Source: Alphaproteobacteria bacterium
GTDB taxonomy: Bacteria > Pseudomonadota > Alphaproteobacteria > Kiloniellales > JAKSDN01
Length of the DNA stretch: 6,419 nt
Direction: 5' to 3'
Assembly: GCA_030598385.1 (NCBI GenBank)
Contig: JAUVQB010000089.1
Span: forward strand, 1 to 6,419
The notes under the pieces were generated by a model. The model worked only from the letters and a program-made list of their open reading frames with translations, was not told the origin of the DNA and ran no database searches. Below are positions 1 to 6,419 of this stretch, one piece after another; position 1 is the stretch's first letter; every line of letters starts with the position of its first letter. The position numbers were made by a program, and so were the translations under genes.

Positions 1-226
<226 letters not shown>

Positions 227-232
227 AAGGTT

Positions 233-261
233 TACCTAGGCTTTGGGGACCTCGCCGTCAA
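233..261 (-). promoter_or_regulatory. Candidate sigma-70 promoter for rnpB
   Basis: On the minus strand, TTGACG (261-256; five of six matches to TTGACA) is followed after exactly 17 bases by TAGGTA (238-233), a poor match to TATAAT. The predicted start is six to seven bases further on, at about 226, where the RNase P RNA begins. The -35 box spans the TGA stop codon (260-258) of the amidase gene, so rnpB seems to have its own promoter built into the end of its neighbour. The spacing and position support the call. The weak -10 box keeps the confidence moderate. Confidence 0.5.
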
Positions 262-983
262 GCGGGCGATAGCCGCGCCAAGAGGCTCCCCAAGCGCGCC
301 GCGGTCTCGCCGTCGGGCTCGCCGGTGACGGCGGTCGGGCGGAAATGGCGCTGGAAGGCGGCGATGACGGCCCGGGTCTCCCCATCGAGCCTGCCATGCC
401 GGGGCACGGCATAGCCGAACCGGGCCAGCTTGGCCTGGATTTCCGCCATATCGGGCAGAGGCTCGGGGGGCTCCGCCGCCTGCTTGACATCCCGGGGCCA
501 GAGGCCGATGCCCACAGCCGCCAGGGCCCGCCAGTCGAACAGCTCGCCGGGGTCCCGCTTGCGGGCCGGCGCCACGTCGGAGTGGCCCAGCACCCGGGCC
601 GGCGGGATCGGGTGGCGCGCCAGCACCTCTTTGGCGACGGCGATGAGGGTCGCCATCTGGGCCTCGGGAAACGCCCGGTAGCCGCAGCTATGGCCCGGGT
701 TGACCAGTTCGATGCCGATCGAGCGGGCGTTGATGTCGCTGGCGCCGGCCCAGCTCGAGGCGCCGGCGTGCCAAGCCCGCCGGCCCTCGCCGACCAGACG
801 GTAGGCCGTCCCGTCCTCGTCGACGCAATAATGGGCGCTGACCCTGGCCCTGGGATCGCAGAGGCGGTCGAGGGCGGCCTCGGCGCTCTCCATGTCGGTG
901 TAGTGCAGCAGCAGGATGTCGACCGCCTGACCCGCCGGGCGGGCGTCGTGGTTGGGCGAGGGGCGGTCGACGAAATGCGACAT
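258..983 (-). CDS. N-acetylmuramoyl-L-alanine amidase (Amidase_2 family) with C-terminal peptidoglycan-binding domain
   Basis: This is a zinc amidase that cleaves the bond between N-acetylmuramic acid and L-alanine in murein or muropeptides. Counting from the ATG at 983 (241 aa), the Amidase_2 domain covers about residues 8-150. The likely zinc ligands are H27 (LLLHYT), H134 (GHSD) and D144 (KRDPG). E92 (IGIEL) and K142 are the likely catalytic pair, matching H34, H154, D164, E116 and K162 of AmpD. A PG_binding_1-like three-helix domain follows at about 178-235 (IQAKLARFGY, LDGETRAVIAAFQRHF). This architecture resembles AmiD, but there is no signal peptide or lipobox, so the protein looks cytoplasmic like AmpD. 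A GTG at 995, two bases after the djlA stop codon, would add four residues. I prefer the ATG because AGGTG lies 11 bases upstream of it and family members usually start just before PSPN. The gene follows djlA directly and its stop codon lies in the rnpB -35 box. Whether it acts in murein recycling or in the envelope cannot be decided here. Confidence 0.93.
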   Translation of the reverse strand: MSHFVDRPSPNHDARPAGQAVDILLLHYTDMESAEAALDRLCDPRARVSAHYCVDEDGTAYRLVGEGRRAWHAGASSWAGASDINARSIGIELVNPGHSCGYRAFPEAQMATLIAVAKEVLARHPIPPARVLGHSDVAPARKRDPGELFDWRALAAVGIGLWPRDVKQAAEPPEPLPDMAEIQAKLARFGYAVPRHGRLDGETRAVIAAFQRHFRPTAVTGEPDGETAARLGSLLARLSPA

Positions 984-997
984 GGTCGGGGCCACAC

Positions 998-1732
998 CTA
1001 AGTCTGCTGGCGCAGCTCGCGGATCCGGTCGTGGGCCGCGTTTATGGTGGCCAGCTTCTCGTTGGCCAGGTCGACGAACTCCTGGGGCAGGCCCTCGGCC
1101 ACCAGCTTGTCCGGGTGGTTTTCGAGCACCAGGCGCCGGTGCGCGGCCTTGATCTCTTCGTCACTGGCCTTGTGGCTGACGCCCAGGATCTCGTAGGGAT
1201 CGGAGGCGTCGGGCCCCATGTTGCTGGCGCGGATGCGGGCCCAGTCGTCCTCGTCGAAGCCGAAGATCTCGGCCACCTTCGCGAGGTAGTCGAGTTCGTC
1301 CTGGGTGATCTTGCGGTCGGCCCGGGCGATGTGGAAGAGGCCGTCGATCAGCTCTTCCAAGACCGCCGGGTTGTGGCGGAACAGGCGGCCGATCTGCTTG
1401 GCGTAGGGCTCGAACCCCTGGGCGTCGCGGCGCGCCTGGTTGAACAGGCGGCCGACGTTCTGCATTTCCTCCTGGGGAATGTGGAAGACTTCCTTGAAGG
1501 CGCCGATCTCGTCCTTGGTGACGACCCCGTCGGCCTTGGCCATCTTGGCGCCCAGCACGATCACGCCGATGGTGAAGGCGACACGCCGGGTGGCGTCGTC
1601 CTCGGGCGCCTCGCGGGTGCTGTCGCGCATCTTGTCGACGGCGTGGCCGGCGCCGGCGCCGAGGATCGCGCCGATCGGCCCGCCGATGGCGAATCCGGCC
1701 GCGCCGCCCAGTATCTTGCCCCAAACGCTCAT
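998..1732 (-). CDS. djlA: DjlA-type membrane J-domain co-chaperone (TerB-like plus DnaJ domains)
   Basis: This is a 244-aa protein with the three-part DjlA layout. Residues 1-33 begin MSVWGKILGG and contain a glycine-rich hydrophobic segment (GG, GGP, GAGAG) followed by H and VDKMRDS. This closely parallels the E. coli DjlA anchor, whose single glycine-rich transmembrane segment mediates dimerisation. Residues about 50-165 form a helical TerB-like domain, with paired acidic motifs KADGVVTKDEI and RADRKITQDEL. Residues 178-242 form a J domain with the diagnostic HPD tripeptide at 206-208, which stimulates the DnaK ATPase. The protein is expected to sit in the inner membrane with its J domain in the cytoplasm and to recruit DnaK. 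It is slightly shorter than the E. coli protein (271 aa). The start is the last of four reiterated ATG codons in a 17-bp tandem repeat. It is the only one that opens the long frame, and its N-terminus matches the family. The stop lies 14 bases before the amidase ATG, which suggests co-transcription. Confidence 0.93.
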   Translation of the reverse strand: MSVWGKILGGAAGFAIGGPIGAILGAGAGHAVDKMRDSTREAPEDDATRRVAFTIGVIVLGAKMAKADGVVTKDEIGAFKEVFHIPQEEMQNVGRLFNQARRDAQGFEPYAKQIGRLFRHNPAVLEELIDGLFHIARADRKITQDELDYLAKVAEIFGFDEDDWARIRASNMGPDASDPYEILGVSHKASDEEIKAAHRRLVLENHPDKLVAEGLPQEFVDLANEKLATINAAHDRIRELRQQT

Positions 1733-1792
1733 GGCTCAAATACGCTCATGGCTCAAATACGCTCATGGGCCCGATACGCTCATGGGTTTGAG
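1725..1792. repeat. 17-bp tandem repeat, four copies, spanning the DUF3750/djlA junction
   Basis: On the plus strand the unit is ACGCTCATGGCTCAAAT. Copies lie at 1725-1741, 1742-1758, 1759-1775 and 1776-1792. The first two are identical. All four share the first ten bases, ACGCTCATGG, and copies three and four diverge only after that. The array begins inside the djlA start region (bases 1725-1732 encode its first codons) and ends inside the last codons of the DUF3750 gene. It therefore looks like local tandem duplication of an original overlapping stop/start junction, followed by point changes. Seventeen bases is not a multiple of three, so every copy shifts the reading frame by one. Confidence 0.95.
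1729..1783 (-). other. Chain of three six-codon mini-ORFs with ATGA overlaps leading into djlA
   Basis: On the minus strand the DUF3750 stop TGA (1782-1780) overlaps an ATG at 1783. That ATG opens MSVSGP-stop (1783-1763). Its TGA overlaps the ATG at 1766, which opens MSVFEP-stop (1766-1746). That TGA overlaps the ATG at 1749, which opens an identical MSVFEP-stop (1749-1729). The final TGA overlaps the djlA ATG at 1732. Ribosomes leaving DUF3750 would thus meet four successive ATGA stop/restart points. No good Shine-Dalgarno sequence stands before djlA, so djlA translation may depend on this coupling. The reading frames are directly visible. Whether the peptides are made, and whether the chain controls djlA, is inference. 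Confidence 0.7.
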
Positions 1793-2553
1793 TCCGCCAT
1801 AACACTGTCGATCCGCCCCGGCGAAGGCAAGCGGCCCAGGCCCGGGATCTTTATGGCCAGGTCCAGCGGGTCGATGCCGAAGGTGAGGCCGAGCAAATGG
1901 ACCTCGAGGCCCTCCTCGATGCCGGCGAGCAGTCCGGCCAGGCCGAACAGCGACACCTGATAGCCGCTGCCGCTGGGGCTGGGCCCGAAGAAGGTGGTGC
2001 CGCCGAGGTAGTCCTTTCCGACCGCGGTCGGCGGCAGCTCGAGGCCCAGTTCGGGGACCCGGCGCGCCACGAAGGCGGTGAAGGTGTTGGAGTTGGGGCC
2101 GGGCCAGGTGCGGTAGCGGCCCTCGTAGGGATAGCTCTCGACCGCCGCTTCGATTCCGTCGATCAGGCCTTCGGCCTCGGCCCCGCGCAGGTCCAGATAG
2201 AGCTCGGGCTCGGCGCCGTACCACAGGCGGTCGGGCTCTGCCTCGCCCGACTTCACCGAATTGTTGCCGTGCCAGCCGACGACCTCGTAGACCCGGTAGC
2301 TGTCGGCCCCGGCGCGTTTGGCGGAGATCCAGGTGTGCACTGAGAAGGCGCCGCGCCAGCGGAAGGCACGGGCGCCGTAAACCTGGATCACCGCTTCCGG
2401 CGTCGTCGCCGCATCGGGCGCCAGCCCCGTGCTGGCCCGGCTGGCGGTCCGCCAATCGCCCGACAGGCTCACCCGGCCGGTGAGGATCGTGATGAGCGGG
2501 CCGCCCAGCAAGAGGGCGAGCAGGATAAAGGTTCGTACGGCAAAGGACGTCAC
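1780..2553 (-). CDS. DUF3750 family protein, N-terminally membrane-anchored, function unknown
   Basis: This is a 257-aa protein that I recognise as resembling the DUF3750 family, which has no established function. Residues 4-25 (FAVRTFILLALLLGGPLITILT) are a hydrophobic signal anchor or signal peptide, so the rest probably lies in the periplasm or outside the inner membrane. Two conserved-looking blocks follow: FSVHTWISAK (H73) and WPGPNSNTFTAFVAR (residues 150-164). A C-terminal part contains LPPTAVGKDY, a hydrophobic GLAGLLAG stretch and FGIDPLDLAIKIPGLGR. The frame stays open far upstream on the antisense strand of the neighbouring gene, so the start had to be chosen. The GTG at 2553 has a GAGGAG Shine-Dalgarno sequence seven bases upstream and puts the hydrophobic segment at the N-terminus. 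ATG codons at 2577 and 2622 are in frame but lack such a site. The stop overlaps the first ATG of the repeat chain before djlA, which argues for translational coupling. Confidence 0.85.
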   Translation of the reverse strand: MTSFAVRTFILLALLLGGPLITILTGRVSLSGDWRTASRASTGLAPDAATTPEAVIQVYGARAFRWRGAFSVHTWISAKRAGADSYRVYEVVGWHGNNSVKSGEAEPDRLWYGAEPELYLDLRGAEAEGLIDGIEAAVESYPYEGRYRTWPGPNSNTFTAFVARRVPELGLELPPTAVGKDYLGGTTFFGPSPSGSGYQVSLFGLAGLLAGIEEGLEVHLLGLTFGIDPLDLAIKIPGLGRLPSPGRIDSVMADSNP

Positions 2554-2560
2554 GGGCAGT

Positions 2561-2566
2561 CTCCTC
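2561..2566 (-). promoter_or_regulatory. Ribosome binding site fixing the GTG start of the DUF3750 gene
   Basis: GAGGAG on the minus strand stands seven bases before the GTG at 2553. It is the only strong Shine-Dalgarno sequence near the candidate starts. It therefore decides against the in-frame ATG codons at 2577 and 2622 and against the long antisense extension of the frame. Confidence 0.65.
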
Positions 2567-2657
2567 GCGGCTGCCATATCACGTGCGCACCGGTTTGTGG
2601 AGCCTTGCTGGTTTCGCGTCATGGGTAATTTATCTGGCGACGGACTGACGATTCGTG

Positions 2658-2687
2658 TTGATGATTTATCTACAAAGTCTGTATAAA
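2658..2687 (+). promoter_or_regulatory. Candidate sigma-70 promoter for the 5-oxoprolinase gene
   Basis: TTGATG (2658-2663) is followed after 18 bases by TATAAA (2682-2687), which matches TATAAT at five of six positions. Transcription would begin near 2694 and leave a leader of about 63 bases before the GTG start. The -35 box is only fair and the spacer is one base longer than ideal, but this is the best match in the region and it lies at its most AT-rich point. Confidence 0.42.
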
Positions 2688-2741
2688 GTGTATATATCGA
2701 CCGGTTGGCGAAGCGGTCGTCGGTTTGAGCGTCCACGGGAT

Positions 2742-2749
2742 GAGGGGAG
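2742..2749 (+). promoter_or_regulatory. Ribosome binding site of the 5-oxoprolinase gene
   Basis: GAGGGGAG ends eight bases before the GTG at 2758 and is the best Shine-Dalgarno match in the leader. It favours GTG 2758 over the in-frame ATG at 2740, which has no comparable site and overlaps this motif by one base. Confidence 0.6.
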
Positions 2750-2757
2750 TGCGGGGG

Positions 2758-5700
2758 GTGAGCGAGACTCTGGAGAACGCGAAGCGGACGCCCGAGAGGG
2801 GCGATGGCCGTTGGCAGTTCTGGATCGACCGGGGCGGCACCTTCACGGACGTGGTGGCGCGCCGCCCCGACGGCGGCCTCATGACCCACAAGCTCTTGTC
2901 GGAGAACCCCGAGCGCTACCGCGACGCGGCGCTCGAGGGCATCCGCGCCCTGCTCGGCCTGGAGCGCCGGGAACGGATCCCCGCCGAGGCCATCGAGGCC
3001 GTGAAAATGGGCACCACCGTCGCCACCAACGCGCTGCTCGAACGCAAGGGCGAGCGCACGGTCCTGGTGATCACCAAAGGCTTCGGCGACGCCCTGCGCA
3101 TCGGTTACCAGAACCGCCCGAATCTGTTCGCCCGCGAGATCGTGCTGCCGGAGCTGCTTTACAGCCGGGTGATCGAAGTCGACGAGCGGGTGACGGCGGC
3201 CGGCGAAGTGCTGGCCGTGCCGGACGAAGACGCCGTGCGCCGCGATCTGCAGGAGGCCTTCGATTCGGGTTTCCGCTCGGCCGCCATCGTGTTCATGCAC
3301 GGTTACCGCTTTTCCGAGCACGAACGCCGGGTGGCGGACCTCGCCCGCGCGCTCGGCTTCGGCCAAGTCTCGGTGAGTCACGAGGTGAGTCCGCTGATGA
3401 AGCTGGTGAGCCGGGGCGACACCACCGTGGTCGATGCCTATCTCTCGCCGATCCTGCGGCGCTACGTGGATCAGGTGGCCGGCGAACAGGGCGACGCGCG
3501 GCTCATGTTCATGCAGTCGAACGGCGGCCTCACCGACGCCCGCCTGTTCCAGGGCAAGGACTCGATCCTGTCCGGCCCGGCGGGCGGCATCGTCGGCGCC
3601 GTGGAGACCGCGGCCATGGGCGGCTTCGACAAGATCATCACCTTCGACATGGGCGGCACCTCGACCGATGTTGCCCACTACGACGGCGAATACGAGCGCG
3701 CCTTCGAGACCCTGGTGGCCGGTGTGCGCATGCGCGCGCCCATGATGCGCATCCACACGGTGGCGGCTGGCGGCGGCTCGATCCTCGCCTTCGACGGCGC
3801 GCGCTACCGGGTCGGGCCGGAGTCCGCGGGCGCGAATCCGGGGCCGGCCTGCTATCGCCGCGGCGGGCCGCTGGCGGTCACCGACTGCAACGTGATGCTG
3901 GGCAAGATCCAGCCGGCGCACTTCCCGAGCGTCTTCGGCCCCTCGGCCGACCAGCCGCTCGACGCCGAAGTGGTGCACGAGAAGTTCGCGGCGCTCGCCC
4001 GGGAGATTGCCGCGGCCACCGGCAAGGCCGAAACGATGCCCGAGGAGGTGGCCGAGGGATTCCTGCGCATCGCGGTCGAGAACATGGCCAACGCGATCAA
4101 GAAGATCTCGGTCCAGCGCGGCTACGACGTGACCGAGTACACCCTCAACTGTTTCGGCGGCGCCGGCGGCCAGCATGCCTGCCTTGTGGCCGACGCGCTC
4201 GGCATGACGCGGGTCTTCCTGCATCCCTTCGCCGGCGTCCTGTCGGCCTACGGCATGGGCCTGGCCGACGTGCGGGCCCTGCGCGAGCGGCAGATCGAGG
4301 CGCCCTTCGAGGCCGCCGTGGTGCCTGCCCTGGAAGAGGCCTTCGTGATCCTGGAAGCCGAAGCCCGGCGCGAGATCCTCGAACAGGGCGTTGCCGAGGC
4401 GAAGGTTTCGCTCCAGCGTAAGGTCCATCTGCGCTACGAGGGCACCGACAGCCCGCTGCAGATCGACTTCGCCTCCCTCGAAACTATGAAACGCGCCTTC
4501 GAGGAGAGCCACCGCCAGCGCTTCGGCTTCGTCGCGCCGGACCGCAAGCTGGTGGCCGAGGCGGTCTCGGCCGAGGCCATCGGCACCACCGAGGCGGTCC
4601 GGGACCTGGAAATGCAAACGGAAGCGGCAAGCGGCGCCTGCGGGGCTGCGCCGGCCGAACCTGTCGACCGGGTGCGCATCTACGCCCTGGGCGCCTGGCG
4701 GGACAGCCCGCTTTATGACCGCGACCGGCTCATGCCGGGTCAGAGGGTGGACGGCCCGGCGATCATCGTCGAGCGCACGGCCACCACCATCGTCGAACCG
4801 GACTGGCAGGCGGAATTCACCCGGCGCGGCCATCTCGTGCTAACCCGCGTGAAGCCGCGCCCCAAGATGGAGGCCGTCGGCACCGCCGCCGACCCGGTCA
4901 TGCTCGAGGTCTTCAACAACCTCTTCATGTCGATCGCCGAACAGATGGGCGCGACGCTGGCCAACACGGCCTATTCGGTGAACATCAAGGAGCGGCTCGA
5001 CTTCTCCTGCGCCATTTTCGACCCCGTGGGCAATTTGGTGGCCAACGCGCCTCACATGCCGGTGCATCTCGGCTCCATGGGGGAATCGATCAAGACCGTG
5101 ATCCGCGAGAATGCGGTCTCGATGAAACCCGGCAACGTCTACGCCCTCAACGCGCCCTACAACGGCGGGACCCACCTGCCGGACGTCACGGTCATCACGC
5201 CGGTGTTCGATCAGGCGGGTCGGGAGATCCTGTTCTATGTCGGCTCGCGCGGCCATCACGCCGACATCGGCGGGCGCACGCCGGGCTCGGCGCCGCCCGA
5301 CAGCACCACGATCCACGAGGAAGGCGTGCTGATCGACAACTTCCTCATGGTCGAGGAGGGCGTGCTGCGCGAGCGCGAGACCCTGGAGATGCTGACGTCG
5401 GGCCCCTTTCCCTGCCGCAACCCGACCCAGAACATGGCGGATCTGCGCGCCCAGATCGCGGCTTGCGAAACCGGCGTGCAGGAGGTTCGCGAGATGGTCG
5501 CTCACTTCGGGCTCGACGTGGTGCAGGCCTATATGGGCCACGTCCAGGACAACGCCGAGGAATCCGTGCGCCGGGTGCTCGACGTCTTGAAGGAGGGGGC
5601 CTTCGCCTACCCGCTCGACAACGGCTCGCAAATCCGGGTGCGGATCACGGTGGACCGGGACGCGCGCGAGGCCACCATCGACTTCACCGGCACCTCGCCC

Positions 5701-6419
5701 CAGGACCGGGGCAACTACAATGCCCCCACCGCAGTCTGCAAGGCCGCCGTGCTCTATGTCTTCCGGACCCTGGTGGACGACGAGATCCCGCTCAACGAGG
5801 GCTGCCTGAAGCCCCTCAAGCTCGTCATCCCGGAGCACTCGATGATCAGCCCGGACTATCCGGCCGCGGTCATCGCCGGCAACACCGAGGTGTCGCAATG
5901 CATCACCGATGCGCTCTATGGCGCGCTCGGCGTGCTGGCCTCGGCCCAAGGCACCATGAACAACTTCGTTTACGGCAACGAGCGCTATCAGAACTACGAG
6001 ACGATCTGCGGCGGCACCGGCGCTGGGCCCGACCACGACGGCACCGGCGCCGTCCACAGCCACATGACCAACACCCGCATGACCGATCCGGAGGTGCTGG
6101 AATGGCGCTTTCCGGTGCGCCTTGAGGAATTTCGCATCCGCCGCGGCTCCGGCGGCCGCGGGCGGCACCGGGGCGGCGACGGCGTGGTCCGCAAGATGCG
6201 CTTCCTGGACGCCATGACGGCAACCACCCTCTCCTCGCACCGCGACACGGACCCCTACGGCCTCGCCGGCGGCGGGCCGGGGGCACGGGGCCACAACTAC
6301 GTCGCGAGGGCTGACGGCACCGTCGACGAATTGAAGGGCAATGACGAGACCGAAATGCGGCCCGGGGACGTCTTCGTGCTGGAGACGCCGGGCGGCGGCG
6401 GCTTCGGGGCTCCCGTGGA
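2758..6419 (+). CDS. oplAH: ATP-dependent 5-oxoprolinase, fused HyuA/HyuB (OPLAH type), 3' end cut by window
   Basis: This enzyme opens 5-oxo-L-proline to L-glutamate with ATP hydrolysis in the cytoplasm. The frame is open without a stop to the window edge (1220 codons from GTG 2758). The N-terminal HyuA-like half begins with the nucleotide-binding motif DRGGTFTD (24-31). It continues with [15 protein letters not shown] (84-98), SGPAGG (272-277), FDMGGTSTD (296-304), HTVAAGGGS (333-341), GANPGPACY (358-366) and GGAGGQHAC (467-475). After a linker near 640-700, the HyuB-like half starts at about 717 and shows [11 protein letters not shown] (745-755), HMPVHLGSM (766-774), [11 protein letters not shown] (799-809), [10 protein letters not shown] (830-839), IDFTGTSP (974-981), GNTEVSQ (1041-1047) and GGGGFGAP near 1219. 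The fused single chain and the [12 protein letters not shown] and [10 protein letters not shown] signatures match eukaryotic-type 5-oxoprolinase rather than split hydantoinase subunits or the unrelated PxpABC. Family members are about 1200-1290 aa and end shortly after the glycine-rich motif, so little is missing. ATG 2740 is an alternative start. The long antisense ORFs here are shadows. Confidence 0.94.
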   Translation, partial: MSETLENAKRTPERGDGRWQFWIDRGGTFTDVVARRPDGGLMTHKLLSENPERYRDAALEGIRALLGLERRERIPAEAIEAVKMGTTVATNALLERKGERTVLVITKGFGDALRIGYQNRPNLFAREIVLPELLYSRVIEVDERVTAAGEVLAVPDEDAVRRDLQEAFDSGFRSAAIVFMHGYRFSEHERRVADLARALGFGQVSVSHEVSPLMKLVSRGDTTVVDAYLSPILRRYVDQVAGEQGDARLMFMQSNGGLTDARLFQGKDSILSGPAGGIVGAVETAAMGGFDKIITFDMGGTSTDVAHYDGEYERAFETLVAGVRMRAPMMRIHTVAAGGGSILAFDGARYRVGPESAGANPGPACYRRGGPLAVTDCNVMLGKIQPAHFPSVFGPSADQPLDAEVVHEKFAALAREIAAATGKAETMPEEVAEGFLRIAVENMANAIKKISVQRGYDVTEYTLNCFGGAGGQHACLVADALGMTRVFLHPFAGVLSAYGMGLADVRALRERQIEAPFEAAVVPALEEAFVILEAEARREILEQGVAEAKVSLQRKVHLRYEGTDSPLQIDFASLETMKRAFEESHRQRFGFVAPDRKLVAEAVSAEAIGTTEAVRDLEMQTEAASGACGAAPAEPVDRVRIYALGAWRDSPLYDRDRLMPGQRVDGPAIIVERTATTIVEPDWQAEFTRRGHLVLTRVKPRPKMEAVGTAADPVMLEVFNNLFMSIAEQMGATLANTAYSVNIKERLDFSCAIFDPVGNLVANAPHMPVHLGSMGESIKTVIRENAVSMKPGNVYALNAPYNGGTHLPDVTVITPVFDQAGREILFYVGSRGHHADIGGRTPGSAPPDSTTIHEEGVLIDNFLMVEEGVLRERETLEMLTSGPFPCRNPTQNMADLRAQIAACETGVQEVREMVAHFGLDVVQAYMGHVQDNAEESVRRVLDVLKEGAFAYPLDNGSQIRVRITVDRDAREATIDFTGTSPQDRGNYNAPTAVCKAAVLYVFRTLVDDEIPLNEGCLKPLKLVIPEHSMISPDYPAAVIAGNTEVSQCITDALYGALGVLASAQGTMNNFVYGNERYQNYETICGGTGAGPDHDGTGAVHSHMTNTRMTDPEVLEWRFPVRLEEFRIRRGSGGRGRHRGGDGVVRKMRFLDAMTATTLSSHRDTDPYGLAGGGPGARGHNYVARADGTVDELKGNDETEMRPGDVFVLETPGGGGFGAPV

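Larger units (their letters stand above)
2554..2757. promoter_or_regulatory. Divergent AT-rich intergenic region between DUF3750 and 5-oxoprolinase
   Basis: This 204-base gap separates two divergently read genes and must hold both promoters. Its core, about 2621-2700, is far richer in A and T than anything else in the window. It carries an exact direct repeat ATTTATCT at 2628-2635 and 2664-2671 (36 bases apart), and a repeated TGTATA at 2680-2685 and 2689-2694. These could be regulator contacts or simply promoter-type AT richness. I could not find a convincing -35/-10 pair on the minus strand. No RNA gene or terminator stem is evident. Confidence 0.6.

Noticed and set aside
236..997. A 253-codon minus-strand frame overlapping almost the whole amidase gene.
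   Set aside because: It is rich in P, R, S and A without motifs. The overlapping frame carries all the Amidase_2 catalytic residues.
1725..1792. Reading the 17-bp tandem array as a CRISPR or a regulator-binding iteron set.
   Set aside because: There are no spacers between units, and the units straddle a stop/start junction with phased ATG and TGA codons, so local duplication of that junction explains them better.
1031..1960. A 309-codon plus-strand frame opposite djlA.
   Set aside because: It is the antisense of djlA and of the end of DUF3750, with no ribosome binding site or domain signature.
2740..2757. ATG at 2740 as the start of the 5-oxoprolinase.
   Set aside because: It is in frame but lacks a Shine-Dalgarno sequence, and the G of this codon is the first base of the GAGGGGAG motif that serves GTG 2758. 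It is kept only as an alternative.
2655..4421. A 588-codon plus-strand frame starting in the AT-rich leader.
   Set aside because: It is out of frame with the 5-oxoprolinase motifs and arginine/glycine-rich throughout, a typical shifted shadow of a GC-rich gene.
1780..4833. A 1017-codon open frame on the minus strand running antisense through the oxoprolinase gene and on, in frame, into the DUF3750 gene.
   Set aside because: Only the last ~257 codons read as a real protein. The upstream part is rich in H, R, A, G and D with no recognisable domain, as expected for the antisense of a high-GC coding frame. A strong Shine-Dalgarno/GTG start lies at 2553.
4840..6294. A 484-codon antisense frame inside the oxoprolinase gene.
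   Set aside because: Its composition (repeated V, G, H, A and D-rich runs) mirrors the GC-rich sense codons. It shows no start signal and no motif, while the plus strand has continuous family motifs.

Overview
The window looks like chromosomal DNA of a high-GC alphaproteobacterium, probably of the Rhodospirillales or a close relative. The basis is the very GC-rich third codon positions, an alphaproteobacterial-looking RNase P RNA, and a DUF3750 - djlA - amidase - rnpB gene order. The taxon is an inference from sequence style and not from a search.

Layout, left to right. Positions 1-226 hold the 5' part of the RNase P RNA gene (rnpB, minus strand, cut by the left window edge). Its probable promoter lies at 233-261, and the -35 box spans the stop codon of the preceding gene. 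Three minus-strand protein genes follow and read towards rnpB: a DUF3750 membrane-anchored protein (1780-2553), a DjlA-type TerB/J-domain co-chaperone (998-1732) and a zinc amidase with a peptidoglycan-binding domain (258-983). They are tightly packed and are probably one transcription unit. Between DUF3750 and djlA, a 17-bp unit is repeated four times (1725-1792). Each unit carries its own ATG, and each resulting six-codon reading frame ends in a TGA that overlaps the next ATG, so the repeat makes a chain of ATGA stop/start junctions ending at the djlA start.

An AT-rich divergent intergenic region (2554-2757) separates this unit from a plus-strand gene that fills the rest of the window. That gene is a fused, full-type ATP-dependent 5-oxoprolinase (HyuA-like plus HyuB-like halves, OPLAH type). 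It is open from 2758 to the right edge and probably lacks only its last few residues.

Functionally, the minus-strand genes suggest an envelope and peptidoglycan module (membrane-anchored unknown, membrane J-protein, murein amidase) next to the housekeeping rnpB. The 5-oxoprolinase is a separate metabolic gene that returns 5-oxoproline to glutamate. I see no mobile element, CRISPR array, tRNA or clear rho-independent terminator. The most distinctive feature is the reiterated start/stop junction ahead of djlA.
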